A stretch of DNA of 21,321 bases from Planctomycetaceae bacterium (GTDB taxonomy: Bacteria; Planctomycetota; Planctomycetia; Pirellulales; Pirellulaceae): positions 1 through 21,321 of the forward strand of contig JABHUV010000315.1 of the NCBI GenBank assembly GCA_018658605.1, given 5' to 3'. Every line of letters begins with the position of its first letter. Positions within the stretch are counted from its first letter, which is position 1. Below the pieces are notes generated by a model. It was given only the letters and a program-made list of their open reading frames with translations, did not search any database and was not told the origin of the DNA. Positions 8,382-16,796 of this stretch are shown in pieces. The translations under genes and the position numbers were made by a program.

Positions 8382-9374
8382 CTAGCCAAAACTCTCTAAG
8401 AGCATACCAATGATGAGGTGCCAACCATCAACGAGGACGAACAGCATGATTTTAAATGGGAGTGAAATTGTAGTTGGAGGTAACATCATCATGCCCATCG
8501 CATTGGTCACGCTACTGATAACGATATCCAGGACCAGAAATGGCAAGAAAATAATAAACCCGATAAGAAAAGCGGTTTTTAGTTCGCTAACCATGAAAGC
8601 TGGTAACAACGCTTGCAGGGGGATATCGTGATAGCTTAGCGCGGTTGTGGTGATTCCGTTTTTCTCATGCGCTGCGAAGTAGGACGGTTCGTCGTCGGCT
8701 TGTGATTTGCGCACGTTTTCAGGTAGATGATCGTAAAACAACCAAACGTCTTCGCTGTTGCCAGCCTTGTCGATTTGTCTTCCCATGAAGTTTACCAAGG
8801 AACTGCGAGCGACTTCCCAAGCATGTTCGCCAGAAATTTTCTGATCGCTATAGGGGGTAATCGCTTCTTCGTAGATAACCGTCCAAGTGGGCATCATTAT
8901 TAAAGCGCTCATGAACAAAGCCAGCGCGCCCATCACTTGGTTGCTGGGGTTTTGCTGCGTCCCTAGAGCTTGCCGCAGGAGACCAAGCACTACGGATATT
9001 CGCAGGAATGAAGTTGTCATCAGCAGTACCGCTGGTGCAACACTAAGCACGGTCACCATCAGGAAAAGCTTTAAACTGCTGAGGGCCTGTTCGGGCGAAC
9101 TGAGTTGCTGTGCGAGAACGTTAGGATTAGATTGGGCGGTGGGAGCACCCGTTGCGTTTGGCAGCGCGCTGTGACCGGCCGTCTCGAAATGATTAGCATT
9201 TTCGCGAGGGCCGTTGCTTTCGGCTGCTGCGACAGGCTGCGCATGTGTTGCTGACAGCGGTAGCATTGTCAGGCACAGTAGTAATCCGGTTAGCTCACTG
9301 GCAATCTGGATTCGCCGCGAACGAGTGGTTCGCTGCAATAGTGTTAGTTCAAGATTTCCTGATTGGTTAGGCAT
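8382..9374 (-). CDS. fliP: Flagellar export gate protein FliP with signal peptide and long N-terminus
   Basis: FliP forms most of the FliPQR export pore. With the start at 9374 the protein is 330 residues. A basic stretch is followed by a hydrophobic signal segment (LLLCLTMLPLSATHA, 31-45), which fits FliP proteins being made with cleavable signal peptides. A Pro/Asn-rich spacer precedes the core: LKLFLMVTVLSVAPAVLLMT, then SFLRISVVLGLLRQALGTQQ at about 101-141, and later LPAFMVSELKTAFLIGF and AMGMMMLPPTTISLPFKIM. The core is intact. The 330 residues exceed the usual 245-250 because of the N-terminal spacer and a short insertion at about 205-250. The frame stays open to 9569, but that would bury 158 bases of fliO and hide the signal peptide, so I reject the longer start. 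No strong ribosome site is seen at the chosen one. Confidence 0.93.
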   Translation of the reverse strand: MPNQSGNLELTLLQRTTRSRRIQIASELTGLLLCLTMLPLSATHAQPVAAAESNGPRENANHFETAGHSALPNATGAPTAQSNPNVLAQQLSSPEQALSSLKLFLMVTVLSVAPAVLLMTTSFLRISVVLGLLRQALGTQQNPSNQVMGALALFMSALIMMPTWTVIYEEAITPYSDQKISGEHAWEVARSSLVNFMGRQIDKAGNSEDVWLFYDHLPENVRKSQADDEPSYFAAHEKNGITTTALSYHDIPLQALLPAFMVSELKTAFLIGFIIFLPFLVLDIVISSVTNAMGMMMLPPTTISLPFKIMLFVLVDGWHLIIGMLLESFG

Positions 9375-9411
9375 TAGTTTTGCTTGACGTTTATTGGCGT
9401 TGGACAGTTCT

Positions 9412-10068
9412 TTACGCACTGAACATTTCGTTGGGGTTCTGTTCGTATTGCGCGAATATTCGCTTAAAGGTGCTCTGGGGAAGTTTGCTTGATTCACCAG
9501 ATTGTGAGCTTGTTTTAAGCAACTGTGTAACTTCCACCGGATCATTAATTTCCGACAAGCAGGTAACACCGCTGTCGCTAGCAGAGATCAATAGAATTCG
9601 TTGCCCAAGGCGGATTAAGTGCAGACAGTGGATTTTGTTGATTTGTTTTTGTCCGAGTAGTTCCAGCGTTTGCTTCGACATCACGGTTTTGGATGGGCCT
9701 TGAATTTTTTTGGTGATCCACAGCAGTACCATGAAGGCACCTAGGACAACGGCTAAGGCGCCCACCATGCGAGTAGCGGATTCGCTAAAATTGGGAATTG
9801 AGAGTTTGCTAATTGCCGAAGTAGCAGCAGGCGACGATGTAGATTCGGTCACTCGCGGTTGCAAGGGCAATCGCGGGAATGGCAGTCGCTGTGAGGATTG
9901 CAGTTCGAGCACACTAGTTTCTGCCGCTGTTTGCTGCGGTTTTACTTGAGCTGTGCAAATACTGTTTGTGACCACTAAGGCCAAAATAGTCCATATACAG
10001 GACAGGAAATGTTTGTCGAGCAGGGTCGAGTTGGTAAGTGGAGAGTGTGCTTGTTGTCTAGGCGACAT
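9412..10068 (-). CDS. fliO: FliO-like flagellar biosynthesis protein
   Basis: FliO is a small bitopic membrane protein that helps FliP assemble. The 218 residues show a possible signal peptide (about 21-40, ending CTA), a Pro/Ser/Thr-rich periplasmic stretch, and one clear membrane helix at 100-119 (RMVGALAVVLGAFMVLLWIT). A cytoplasmic domain follows with the typical pattern KQTLELLGQKQINKIHCLHLIRLGQRILLIS. FliO is poorly conserved in general, so the call rests on that C-terminal pattern plus position between fliN and fliP. AAGG before the ATG at 10068 is a reasonable ribosome site. It lies 35 bases after fliN and 37 before fliP. Confidence 0.85.
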   Translation of the reverse strand: MSPRQQAHSPLTNSTLLDKHFLSCIWTILALVVTNSICTAQVKPQQTAAETSVLELQSSQRLPFPRLPLQPRVTESTSSPAATSAISKLSIPNFSESATRMVGALAVVLGAFMVLLWITKKIQGPSKTVMSKQTLELLGQKQINKIHCLHLIRLGQRILLISASDSGVTCLSEINDPVEVTQLLKTSSQSGESSKLPQSTFKRIFAQYEQNPNEMFSA

Positions 10069-10103
10069 TTTGTGACCTTGATGACTTATCCCAGAGTCGG
10101 GGG

Positions 10104-10574
10104 TTATTTGCCTGAAGGTGAAATGGATTCGTGGCTAGTAGAGGTGATTTTGAGGACATACTCACCCTTGCTGATGGTTAATTCAGCGGTGGCAATAATG
10201 CGACTGCCACGGTAAATGACGACAGGTTGTTCAAGTCGCTCGGACGATAACAAGACGTCACCAGGGGAGAGTCCTGCGAGCGTTTCTTGAGTGACATCCA
10301 GATGGCAGAATTCAGCCCGCAACATATTTGAGTGCACGTGTGTTGGGGTATGTTGTGCAGGTGTGGAATTTTGACTGGGTCCAGACAGTTTCGGGTATGG
10401 AATGGCTTTTTGAGTTGCGCTCGGTTCTTGCTGCTGTTGCAGCATTTGGGTGAGTTGCGAGCATTTATCGAGCGTCTCGATGATCGGCACAGACTCCGTT
10501 GGAGTTGCGGGTGTATCTGCTTCCGGTTTGTTTGAATCCGCGGCAGAATCCGGATTGTTTGGTTCAGTTGTCAT
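10104..10574 (-). CDS. fliN: FliN-type flagellar switch protein (SpoA domain)
   Basis: FliN forms the lower C-ring of the rotor and docks export substrates. The C-terminal ~65 residues carry a SpoA (FliM/FliN C-terminal) domain: RAEFCHLDVTQETLAGLSPGDVLLSS, then PVVIYRGSRIIATAELTISKGEYVLKITS. The first ~80 residues are a low-complexity, Pro/Thr/Gln-rich and acidic leader with no recognisable domain. I chose the ATG at 10574 (156 residues); a TTG at 10616 would add 14 unlikely residues (CNTTLCLFSRATI). As the first gene before fliOPQR the FliN identity is natural. A FliM C-terminal fragment or FliY-like protein cannot be excluded. No fliM lies in the window. Confidence 0.82.
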   Translation of the reverse strand: MTTEPNNPDSAADSNKPEADTPATPTESVPIIETLDKCSQLTQMLQQQQEPSATQKAIPYPKLSGPSQNSTPAQHTPTHVHSNMLRAEFCHLDVTQETLAGLSPGDVLLSSERLEQPVVIYRGSRIIATAELTISKGEYVLKITSTSHESISPSGK

Positions 10575-11817
<1,243 letters not shown>

Positions 11818-11818
<1 letters not shown>

Positions 11819-11860
11819 CGTAGGACCATGAAATATAGGAACGAAACACCTCCCCTACGC
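11818..11860 (+). terminator. Inverted repeat directly after mdh
   Basis: GCGTAGG (11818-11824) and CCTACGC (11854-11860) form a perfect 7-bp inverted repeat with a 29-base loop, starting at the last base of the mdh stop codon. There is no T-tract, so it is not a textbook intrinsic terminator. It may be an mRNA 3' structure or chance. Confidence 0.25.
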
Positions 11861-11893
11861 AAGGTAAACATTCGATGAGGTAGGTTATCGGCA

Positions 11894-11921
11894 TTGACAG
11901 ACATTGATTAATTCCTTAAAA
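11894..11921 (+). promoter_or_regulatory. Weak candidate housekeeping promoter before the kinase-domain gene
   Basis: A perfect TTGACA (11894-11899) is followed after 16 bases by TTAAAA (11916-11921), a poor -10 match. It lies about 50 bases before the start of the histidine-kinase ATPase gene. If real, this gene, fliF and fliG would be transcribed apart from mdh. Confidence 0.3.
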
Positions 11922-11970
11922 GTCCGGCGCAAATATAGTTCGTTTGCCATTTAAGGGAATGTAAAACGCC

Positions 11971-12471
11971 ATGTCTGAAAACCTGCGGTTCTTTACCAGT
12001 CGGAAACATCCGGCCTGGGCTCCTATAGATATTGCTGAAGTTGTGCAAGAGTCATTGAATCGAGTGCGAGAATATCAAGCACGCCGCCATGTACATGTTC
12101 ATTGCGACCCATTAACGAGTGCGTTTGCCTACGGTGATCAGGAATGGATCACGATGGCAGTTACCAATCTTCTGGAAAATGCTATCGAACACACACCTAG
12201 CGAATCCCATTATCGAGTAACCGTGGATATGGATAGCCGCAAAATTAGAGTTCTTGTTGAGGATCAAGGTCCGGGCATTACGCCGGGCTCAGAGTATCAG
12301 ATATTCAAGCCGTTTTATACAACGCAACCAGGTGCTACAGGGCTGGGCCTTGCCAATGTCCGCCGTGTTATCGAAATACATGGTGGCGGCATCCAAGTCA
12401 CCAACATGGAGCATGGCGGCGCACTTTTTATATTAAAACTACCGCGCATTCAGGCACAACAAGCGGCCTAA
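11971..12471 (+). CDS. Stand-alone histidine-kinase ATPase (HATPase_c) domain protein
   Basis: The 166 residues carry all ATP-binding boxes of a sensor kinase: N box TNLLENAIEH (65-74), G1 EDQGPGI (97-103), F box IFKPFYTT (110-117) and G2 GATGLGL (121-127). The N-terminus (ENLRFFTSRKHPAWAPIDIAEVVQ) looks like the tail of the dimerisation helix pair of an NtrB/FlrB-type kinase. The H box with its phosphorylated His is missing, and so is any sensor domain. The 152 bases upstream cannot encode them. It is either a decayed C-terminal half of a kinase or a free ATPase acting with partners. Its place 56 bases before fliF hints at a former or present role in flagellar control. All ATP-binding motifs being intact argues against simple decay. 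Confidence 0.85.
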   Translation: MSENLRFFTSRKHPAWAPIDIAEVVQESLNRVREYQARRHVHVHCDPLTSAFAYGDQEWITMAVTNLLENAIEHTPSESHYRVTVDMDSRKIRVLVEDQGPGITPGSEYQIFKPFYTTQPGATGLGLANVRRVIEIHGGGIQVTNMEHGGALFILKLPRIQAQQAA

Positions 12472-12527
12472 ACCCGATTTAGAACCAATCAAAAAACCAG
12501 AGATGAAACGGCCACTTCCGACCTAAT

Positions 12528-14084
12528 ATGCAACCATTTTCAAACATCAGCAGTACGATTCTTACGGCATTGCGTGAGTTGAAAAACTCGACGCGGATAG
12601 CCCTTGTGGTGTGCCTATCGATTTTGGGAGTTTCGATTGTGACCTTGGTGGGCAGTGGTGAACGAGAGATGGAACGTCTGTTTGCAGGACGGGAGTTATC
12701 GGCGAGTGAAATATCAAAAATAACTCAGTCCTTTTCGGTGGCGAAGCTAGATAAGTGGGAAACGCTAGGCCAGCAAATTCAAATTCCACGGGTTGAGCGG
12801 GCGAAGTATCTGGCGGCACTCGAGGGCAAATTTGATTTAGACACCCGTAATACCGACGTAGACCAAGTGCTGCAACAAACGAGCATATTAGACACACCGA
12901 GTTTGCGAGATTTGCGATTGCGAAATGCAAAGGAAAAAGATCTCGCCATGATGGTAATGCAAATGCCGGATATTGATGTAGCTCGAGTGAACATCGATAC
13001 CAAGCAAGAACGAGGTTTATCAGGACAAATGAAAATGGTTGCTCTCGCAGCAATCAAAGCTGCAAATGGCGAAGACTTGACGATGCAAAAGGCGGAATCG
13101 ATTCGAGATGTTATCGCCGCTCGTTACGCCGGCTTGCAACGCAACGAGGTTGTGGTCATTGATTTAAACAGTGGTCAAACCTTTGGCTCGTCAACCTCTC
13201 CGCTGCAATCCACTGATCGCCAACGTGCGATGCGTGACTATGAGAAGTGGTGGAAAAATCGCGTTGAAAATCTACTTGTTGATATTCCAAATAAACGTAT
13301 TGAAGTAAGTTTGCAAATCATATCGCCTAACACTTTCACCGACAATTCGGCTGTACTTGGCCAATCGACAGATCGAGTTCGAGCGAGTATTTCTGTTGGG
13401 ATTCCGCATTCTTATATTCAACAAGTCGCCAAAGCAAATGGCGGGGATTCTGGAAATTTAAATGGACCGGAATACCAGAAATTTGTCGCGCAATTGGAGA
13501 CACAAATATTGCAGAGCGTAACAACATTGGTGCAAGGCGTTGTTCCGATCGTCCCTCAGGCTACGCTCGACCCGCCGCAAATCAACGTTGCTACGATTGT
13601 TGACTTGGTAAATACTGAATCCGTGGTGAGTTCCTCCGACCCATCGATGACAAGTCTAACAAGCCATTGGCGAGAGGCAGTGATGGGGCTAGTCATAGTG
13701 ATCACATCTTTGACGTTTGTACGGCACTTGCGTCATCCCTCGAACATTCCCAGTCCCCTACCATCACCGAGTGATGATATCGAAAAATTTTCTGCGGCAG
13801 AGCTAATATTGGATGGATCAACTGCAGCGGAATTAGAGGCTTCTGTTGACAGGGCAGCGAGACCGAGATTTGCGGATGCGAGCAGGCAATTCCAAGTCTA
13901 TCCAATTGGGGTGTATGATTGTCGAGAAACTCAGGAGGCGTCCTCTTTAGTGCGGCAGTCCGTAGATGAAGTAGACGCCGAGCCTAGTTTAACTAATGAG
14001 TTAGATAAATTGCTAAGTGATTCACCTGCCGATGCGGCTGATATTTTACGACAGTGGGTAAGTAGTACAAATGATGGATCATGA
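12528..14084 (+). CDS. fliF: Flagellar MS-ring protein FliF (divergent)
   Basis: FliF makes the MS ring in the inner membrane, the base on which the rotor and export gate assemble. The 518 residues show the family plan: a first membrane helix at 23-42, a periplasmic YscJ/FliF ring-building region with DIDVARVNIDTKQ and, at about 190-220, SIRDVIAARYAGLQRNEVVVID, a second membrane helix at about 384-402, and a cytoplasmic tail. The tail ends SPADAADILRQWVSS, close to the FliG-binding C-terminus of other FliFs (typically xPExxAxxIRxWL). Sequence divergence is strong in between. The gene starts at an ATG without a clear ribosome site and overlaps fliG by 14 bases, so the two are translationally coupled. 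Confidence 0.88.
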   Translation: MQPFSNISSTILTALRELKNSTRIALVVCLSILGVSIVTLVGSGEREMERLFAGRELSASEISKITQSFSVAKLDKWETLGQQIQIPRVERAKYLAALEGKFDLDTRNTDVDQVLQQTSILDTPSLRDLRLRNAKEKDLAMMVMQMPDIDVARVNIDTKQERGLSGQMKMVALAAIKAANGEDLTMQKAESIRDVIAARYAGLQRNEVVVIDLNSGQTFGSSTSPLQSTDRQRAMRDYEKWWKNRVENLLVDIPNKRIEVSLQIISPNTFTDNSAVLGQSTDRVRASISVGIPHSYIQQVAKANGGDSGNLNGPEYQKFVAQLETQILQSVTTLVQGVVPIVPQATLDPPQINVATIVDLVNTESVVSSSDPSMTSLTSHWREAVMGLVIVITSLTFVRHLRHPSNIPSPLPSPSDDIEKFSAAELILDGSTAAELEASVDRAARPRFADASRQFQVYPIGVYDCRETQEASSLVRQSVDEVDAEPSLTNELDKLLSDSPADAADILRQWVSSTNDGS

Positions 14085-15087
14085 CACATTACGACGAGCG
14101 GCAGTTTTAGTTGCAAGTCTCAAGCCTGGCCAAGCGGATGAGTTGGTTGCTCAATTATCGTCGCGCGATGCGAAACGACTACAGGCCTGTGTCGCCAATC
14201 TTTCGGCCGAAGACTTAGCTGCGTCAGACGATGTGATTGAAGATTTTCTCGATCATCATCAGGAACCCACCAAAGCACATTCTACGGAAACGCTGGCAAC
14301 GCAAAAAACGGAACAACAGTCGTCGTCGGCCTCAGTATTTAATGTGGCATCGGATTTTGGATTTTTAGACCAAGTGTCACCTACTTTGGTTGCAGATTTT
14401 TTGTCGAGTGTCCATAGTCAAATTGGAGCTGCCATTTTATCAGCGTTGCCTTCTAGATTTGCGGGCGTAATCTTGTCCTATTTTGATTCGCAAAAACAGC
14501 AGGACGTTTTAGATAGAATTGCTGCTTCTGGTGCATGTGCCGCAGAATCGTTGGAGTTCGCCGTGTTGCTACTGCAAGATCGGCTGCTGCAGATTGACAC
14601 CAATGGTCAAGGACATAGCCCACGACCTGACACTAAAGCCCAAGAGATTCGGGCCGCCGCGGAAAGTAGTTTCCGCAATCGAACGATTTCGACACTGGAT
14701 ACACCCGGAACAGAGCTGGGGCATTTAGGGGTTGGCCAGCGCGTTGATCGGTCAATTATCGAAGAATCTAAGCAACCAATCACTTTGCGTTTTGAGGATC
14801 TGATCTTGCTTGACGATCGCTCCTTGGCTCAAGTATTCCACGTCGTTGACTCGCAAGTCATGTTGTTTGCACTCGCTGGCGCGACAGTGGATTTCATTAA
14901 GCGGGTGTCAGGGCCGTTGACTAGTTCACAAAAAGAACGATTCAATGAACAAATTCAGTCCCTTGGTCCAATTTCACTCAGCGAGATAGAACAAGCTCAG
15001 CAGAATGTTGCGGAAACAGCAACACACCTTGCTAATGCTGGGCAGATTACGATTACAGGCCAGCAACCTTTTTTGGCTGCGGCCTAG
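14071..15087 (+). CDS. fliG: Flagellar rotor protein FliG lacking most torque-helix charges
   Basis: FliG is the rotor protein that meets the stator and carries torque. The 338 residues match the family length. The N-terminal domain (LRRAAVLVASL, about 7-45) fits FliF binding and is followed by a Gln/Ser/Thr-rich linker. The middle domain (about 96-151) is FLDQVSPTLVADFLSSVHSQ, where the FliM-binding motif EHPQ is VHSQ (114-117). The C-terminal domain keeps FEDLILLDDRSL (241-252) and LGPISLSEIEQAQQ. An ungapped match of 37 residues to E. coli FliG from memory puts Ala269, Ser286, Glu293, Gln294 and Ser302 at the positions of Lys264, Arg281, Asp288, Asp289 and Arg297. Only one of the five key charges is kept. 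The MFxF hinge is also altered (TLRF). It starts with ATG ATG inside the end of fliF. Confidence 0.87.
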   Translation: MMDHDTLRRAAVLVASLKPGQADELVAQLSSRDAKRLQACVANLSAEDLAASDDVIEDFLDHHQEPTKAHSTETLATQKTEQQSSSASVFNVASDFGFLDQVSPTLVADFLSSVHSQIGAAILSALPSRFAGVILSYFDSQKQQDVLDRIAASGACAAESLEFAVLLLQDRLLQIDTNGQGHSPRPDTKAQEIRAAAESSFRNRTISTLDTPGTELGHLGVGQRVDRSIIEESKQPITLRFEDLILLDDRSLAQVFHVVDSQVMLFALAGATVDFIKRVSGPLTSSQKERFNEQIQSLGPISLSEIEQAQQNVAETATHLANAGQITITGQQPFLAAA

Positions 15088-15113
15088 CGTATTGTGCCCC
15101 TGACTTCCGAGCT

Positions 15114-16754
15114 TTACTCGTGGGTACTAATGTCCGTAAGTTCGTTGAGGTCGTCGAGACGGTGCCTTGTTTGAGCGGTTCGTTTTTTGGCTTGGCGGTC
15201 TGCCTTGCCAACTCGGATTAGAAAAAAAGTGATAACTAACAGCGCACCGATAAAGGCAATTGCAACATAGATTCCGTGACGGGAATGATCTGCGACTGGC
15301 TTCGAATGAATGCGAATGGCACTCCCGATAATCAGCGGACTAAGCTGTTCACGTTCAGGACCGTCCCGCATGGTAAGCGCTGACTGATAGGACCAGAGTT
15401 TGAAAAAGATCCCTTGAACCGTCACTTTTTCACGTAGTAGTTTGCGTTCGTCAATACCTTGCCGTAATTCGTTCATCGCCTGTTGTAATTCGGGGGGTAG
15501 ATGATTTACGCAGACTTGTAGAGGAAAACGATTTTGAAAGATAATACCATTTTGGTCGGCATCAGTAGTTTTCACTCGAATACGGTGTTTGCCAATCGGT
15601 ATGGAGAGGTCGAGTTGCCAATAATGGTCACTACCGAAGCGTTGTTGCATTTTCGAGTTGACGATGGCAATTCGGCTAATTTGTCGTACGTCGCCATGGA
15701 TTGTCACGAATTGTCCTTGCAGAGTGTGAGTGTCATTGAAGTAATCCACAATTTTGGGAGTCGGAGGTGGTGATTGTCGATGAACTTGCTGGATCGAATC
15801 CAGTGCGGACGACGGTTGAAAAATTTTAAGAATTTGATAGAAGGCCTCGCGGTCGTTATGACCGAGTGCCAATTTGTTGGTGCGACGAATTTCATCAAGC
15901 AAACCCGAATCAAAACCATGTTGGCTCAGCAACACCATCGAGCTATGGACATGCTGTTCTGTGGAAACATTGCTCGGTAGCCATTTAACCCGCGAAGCGG
16001 CCATAATTAATTCGAGTTGTTCATTTTCAACGGTTGTTTTTAATAGTAATCCGTCGACAAGAATTGGTTCGTCAATTTCAAAGGGTACTTGCTGATCTAT
16101 TTGTGGTGCTGGGGGGTCTTTGGTAGCAGCGACCACGACTGCCGCGGGCCGTTTCCACGAATCTGGAAACCAAGCAATGGGTAGTTTCCGAGTAGCGATT
16201 CGGATCGGTATATCGCTGTCGGTAGCTTTGATGGTGACCCAGAAGAATGAATTAAATCCAATAAGTCGAGCTGCTTCGGGGATAATATATTGCCGTTTCA
16301 CACTTGTTGCCCGTCCCCGAATCGTAAAAAACTTGATGCGGTGGCGATCAATGTCGCTTGCCAATATATCAAGCGAGATAGCAGAGTCTGCGTTGGTAGT
16401 CGGTTTTGTCAATCGTTGAATATCGCTCTCACTAATTTTGGGGAATACAGCAAGCAGCTTACCAATCGTATCGACATCTTTTCCAACTACTGGGTCAAGG
16501 TCAATTAAAAAACGAAGTTCACTGGGTCCGATTCCGGAGATCTCTAAGATCTGTTCAGCCGTAGTGCTGTGGGCAATAGAAAATGGAAGCTGGTGGTCAC
16601 TAATGCTATTTTGATTCCATGGCAGAGATTCGTCTGCGTGAAGCGCGCAATTGTCGCGAGCAAAAAAAATCCCGAAAATTGCGATAGCGTAAAGCACCAC
16701 TTGCATGTGCGATTGCAATGCTGAACAGTGAGATTGGATGTTATTAACGGACAT
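15114..16754 (-). CDS. Secreted or membrane-anchored hypothetical protein with two copies of a GxFFKxW-type module
   Basis: I do not recognise a named family. The 546 residues have a probable signal segment (about 18-38, perhaps starting at Met17), a large extracytoplasmic part, one membrane helix at 494-514 (YVAIAFIGALLVITFFLIRV) and a short basic then acidic cytoplasmic tail. The outer part contains two related modules. The second (about 343-483) reads LQGQFVTIHGDVRQISRI, YWQLDLSIP, VTVQGIFFKLWSY and SPLIIGSAIRIH. The first (about 140-260) is a looser copy: TIRGRATSVKRQYI, FWVTIK, VDGLLLKT and AASRVKWLP. An alpha-helical stretch precedes each. The same module occurs once in the gene immediately upstream. 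The beta-rich pattern suggests an OB-like fold, but this is inference. It converges on fliG with a 26-base gap. Confidence 0.75.
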   Translation of the reverse strand: MSVNNIQSHCSALQSHMQVVLYAIAIFGIFFARDNCALHADESLPWNQNSISDHQLPFSIAHSTTAEQILEISGIGPSELRFLIDLDPVVGKDVDTIGKLLAVFPKISESDIQRLTKPTTNADSAISLDILASDIDRHRIKFFTIRGRATSVKRQYIIPEAARLIGFNSFFWVTIKATDSDIPIRIATRKLPIAWFPDSWKRPAAVVVAATKDPPAPQIDQQVPFEIDEPILVDGLLLKTTVENEQLELIMAASRVKWLPSNVSTEQHVHSSMVLLSQHGFDSGLLDEIRRTNKLALGHNDREAFYQILKIFQPSSALDSIQQVHRQSPPPTPKIVDYFNDTHTLQGQFVTIHGDVRQISRIAIVNSKMQQRFGSDHYWQLDLSIPIGKHRIRVKTTDADQNGIIFQNRFPLQVCVNHLPPELQQAMNELRQGIDERKLLREKVTVQGIFFKLWSYQSALTMRDGPEREQLSPLIIGSAIRIHSKPVADHSRHGIYVAIAFIGALLVITFFLIRVGKADRQAKKRTAQTRHRLDDLNELTDISTHE

Positions 16755-16796
16755 GAATGGGGTGTGAGTACGAGTCGTTGGAAAAAGGCAGAATTA

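Noticed and set aside
9375..9569. Longer N-terminus for FliP (frame open to 9569)
   Set aside because: It would overlap fliO by 158 bases, add an unlikely basic stretch and bury the signal peptide internally.
12562..13053. 163-codon open frame antisense to fliF
   Set aside because: It is a shadow frame within a clear fliF, with no supporting motif.
15088..15113. Terminator between convergent fliG and the hypothetical gene
   Set aside because: Only a 4-5 bp stem (CCGAG/CTCG) with a short loop reaching into the next gene and no T-tract; too weak to call.
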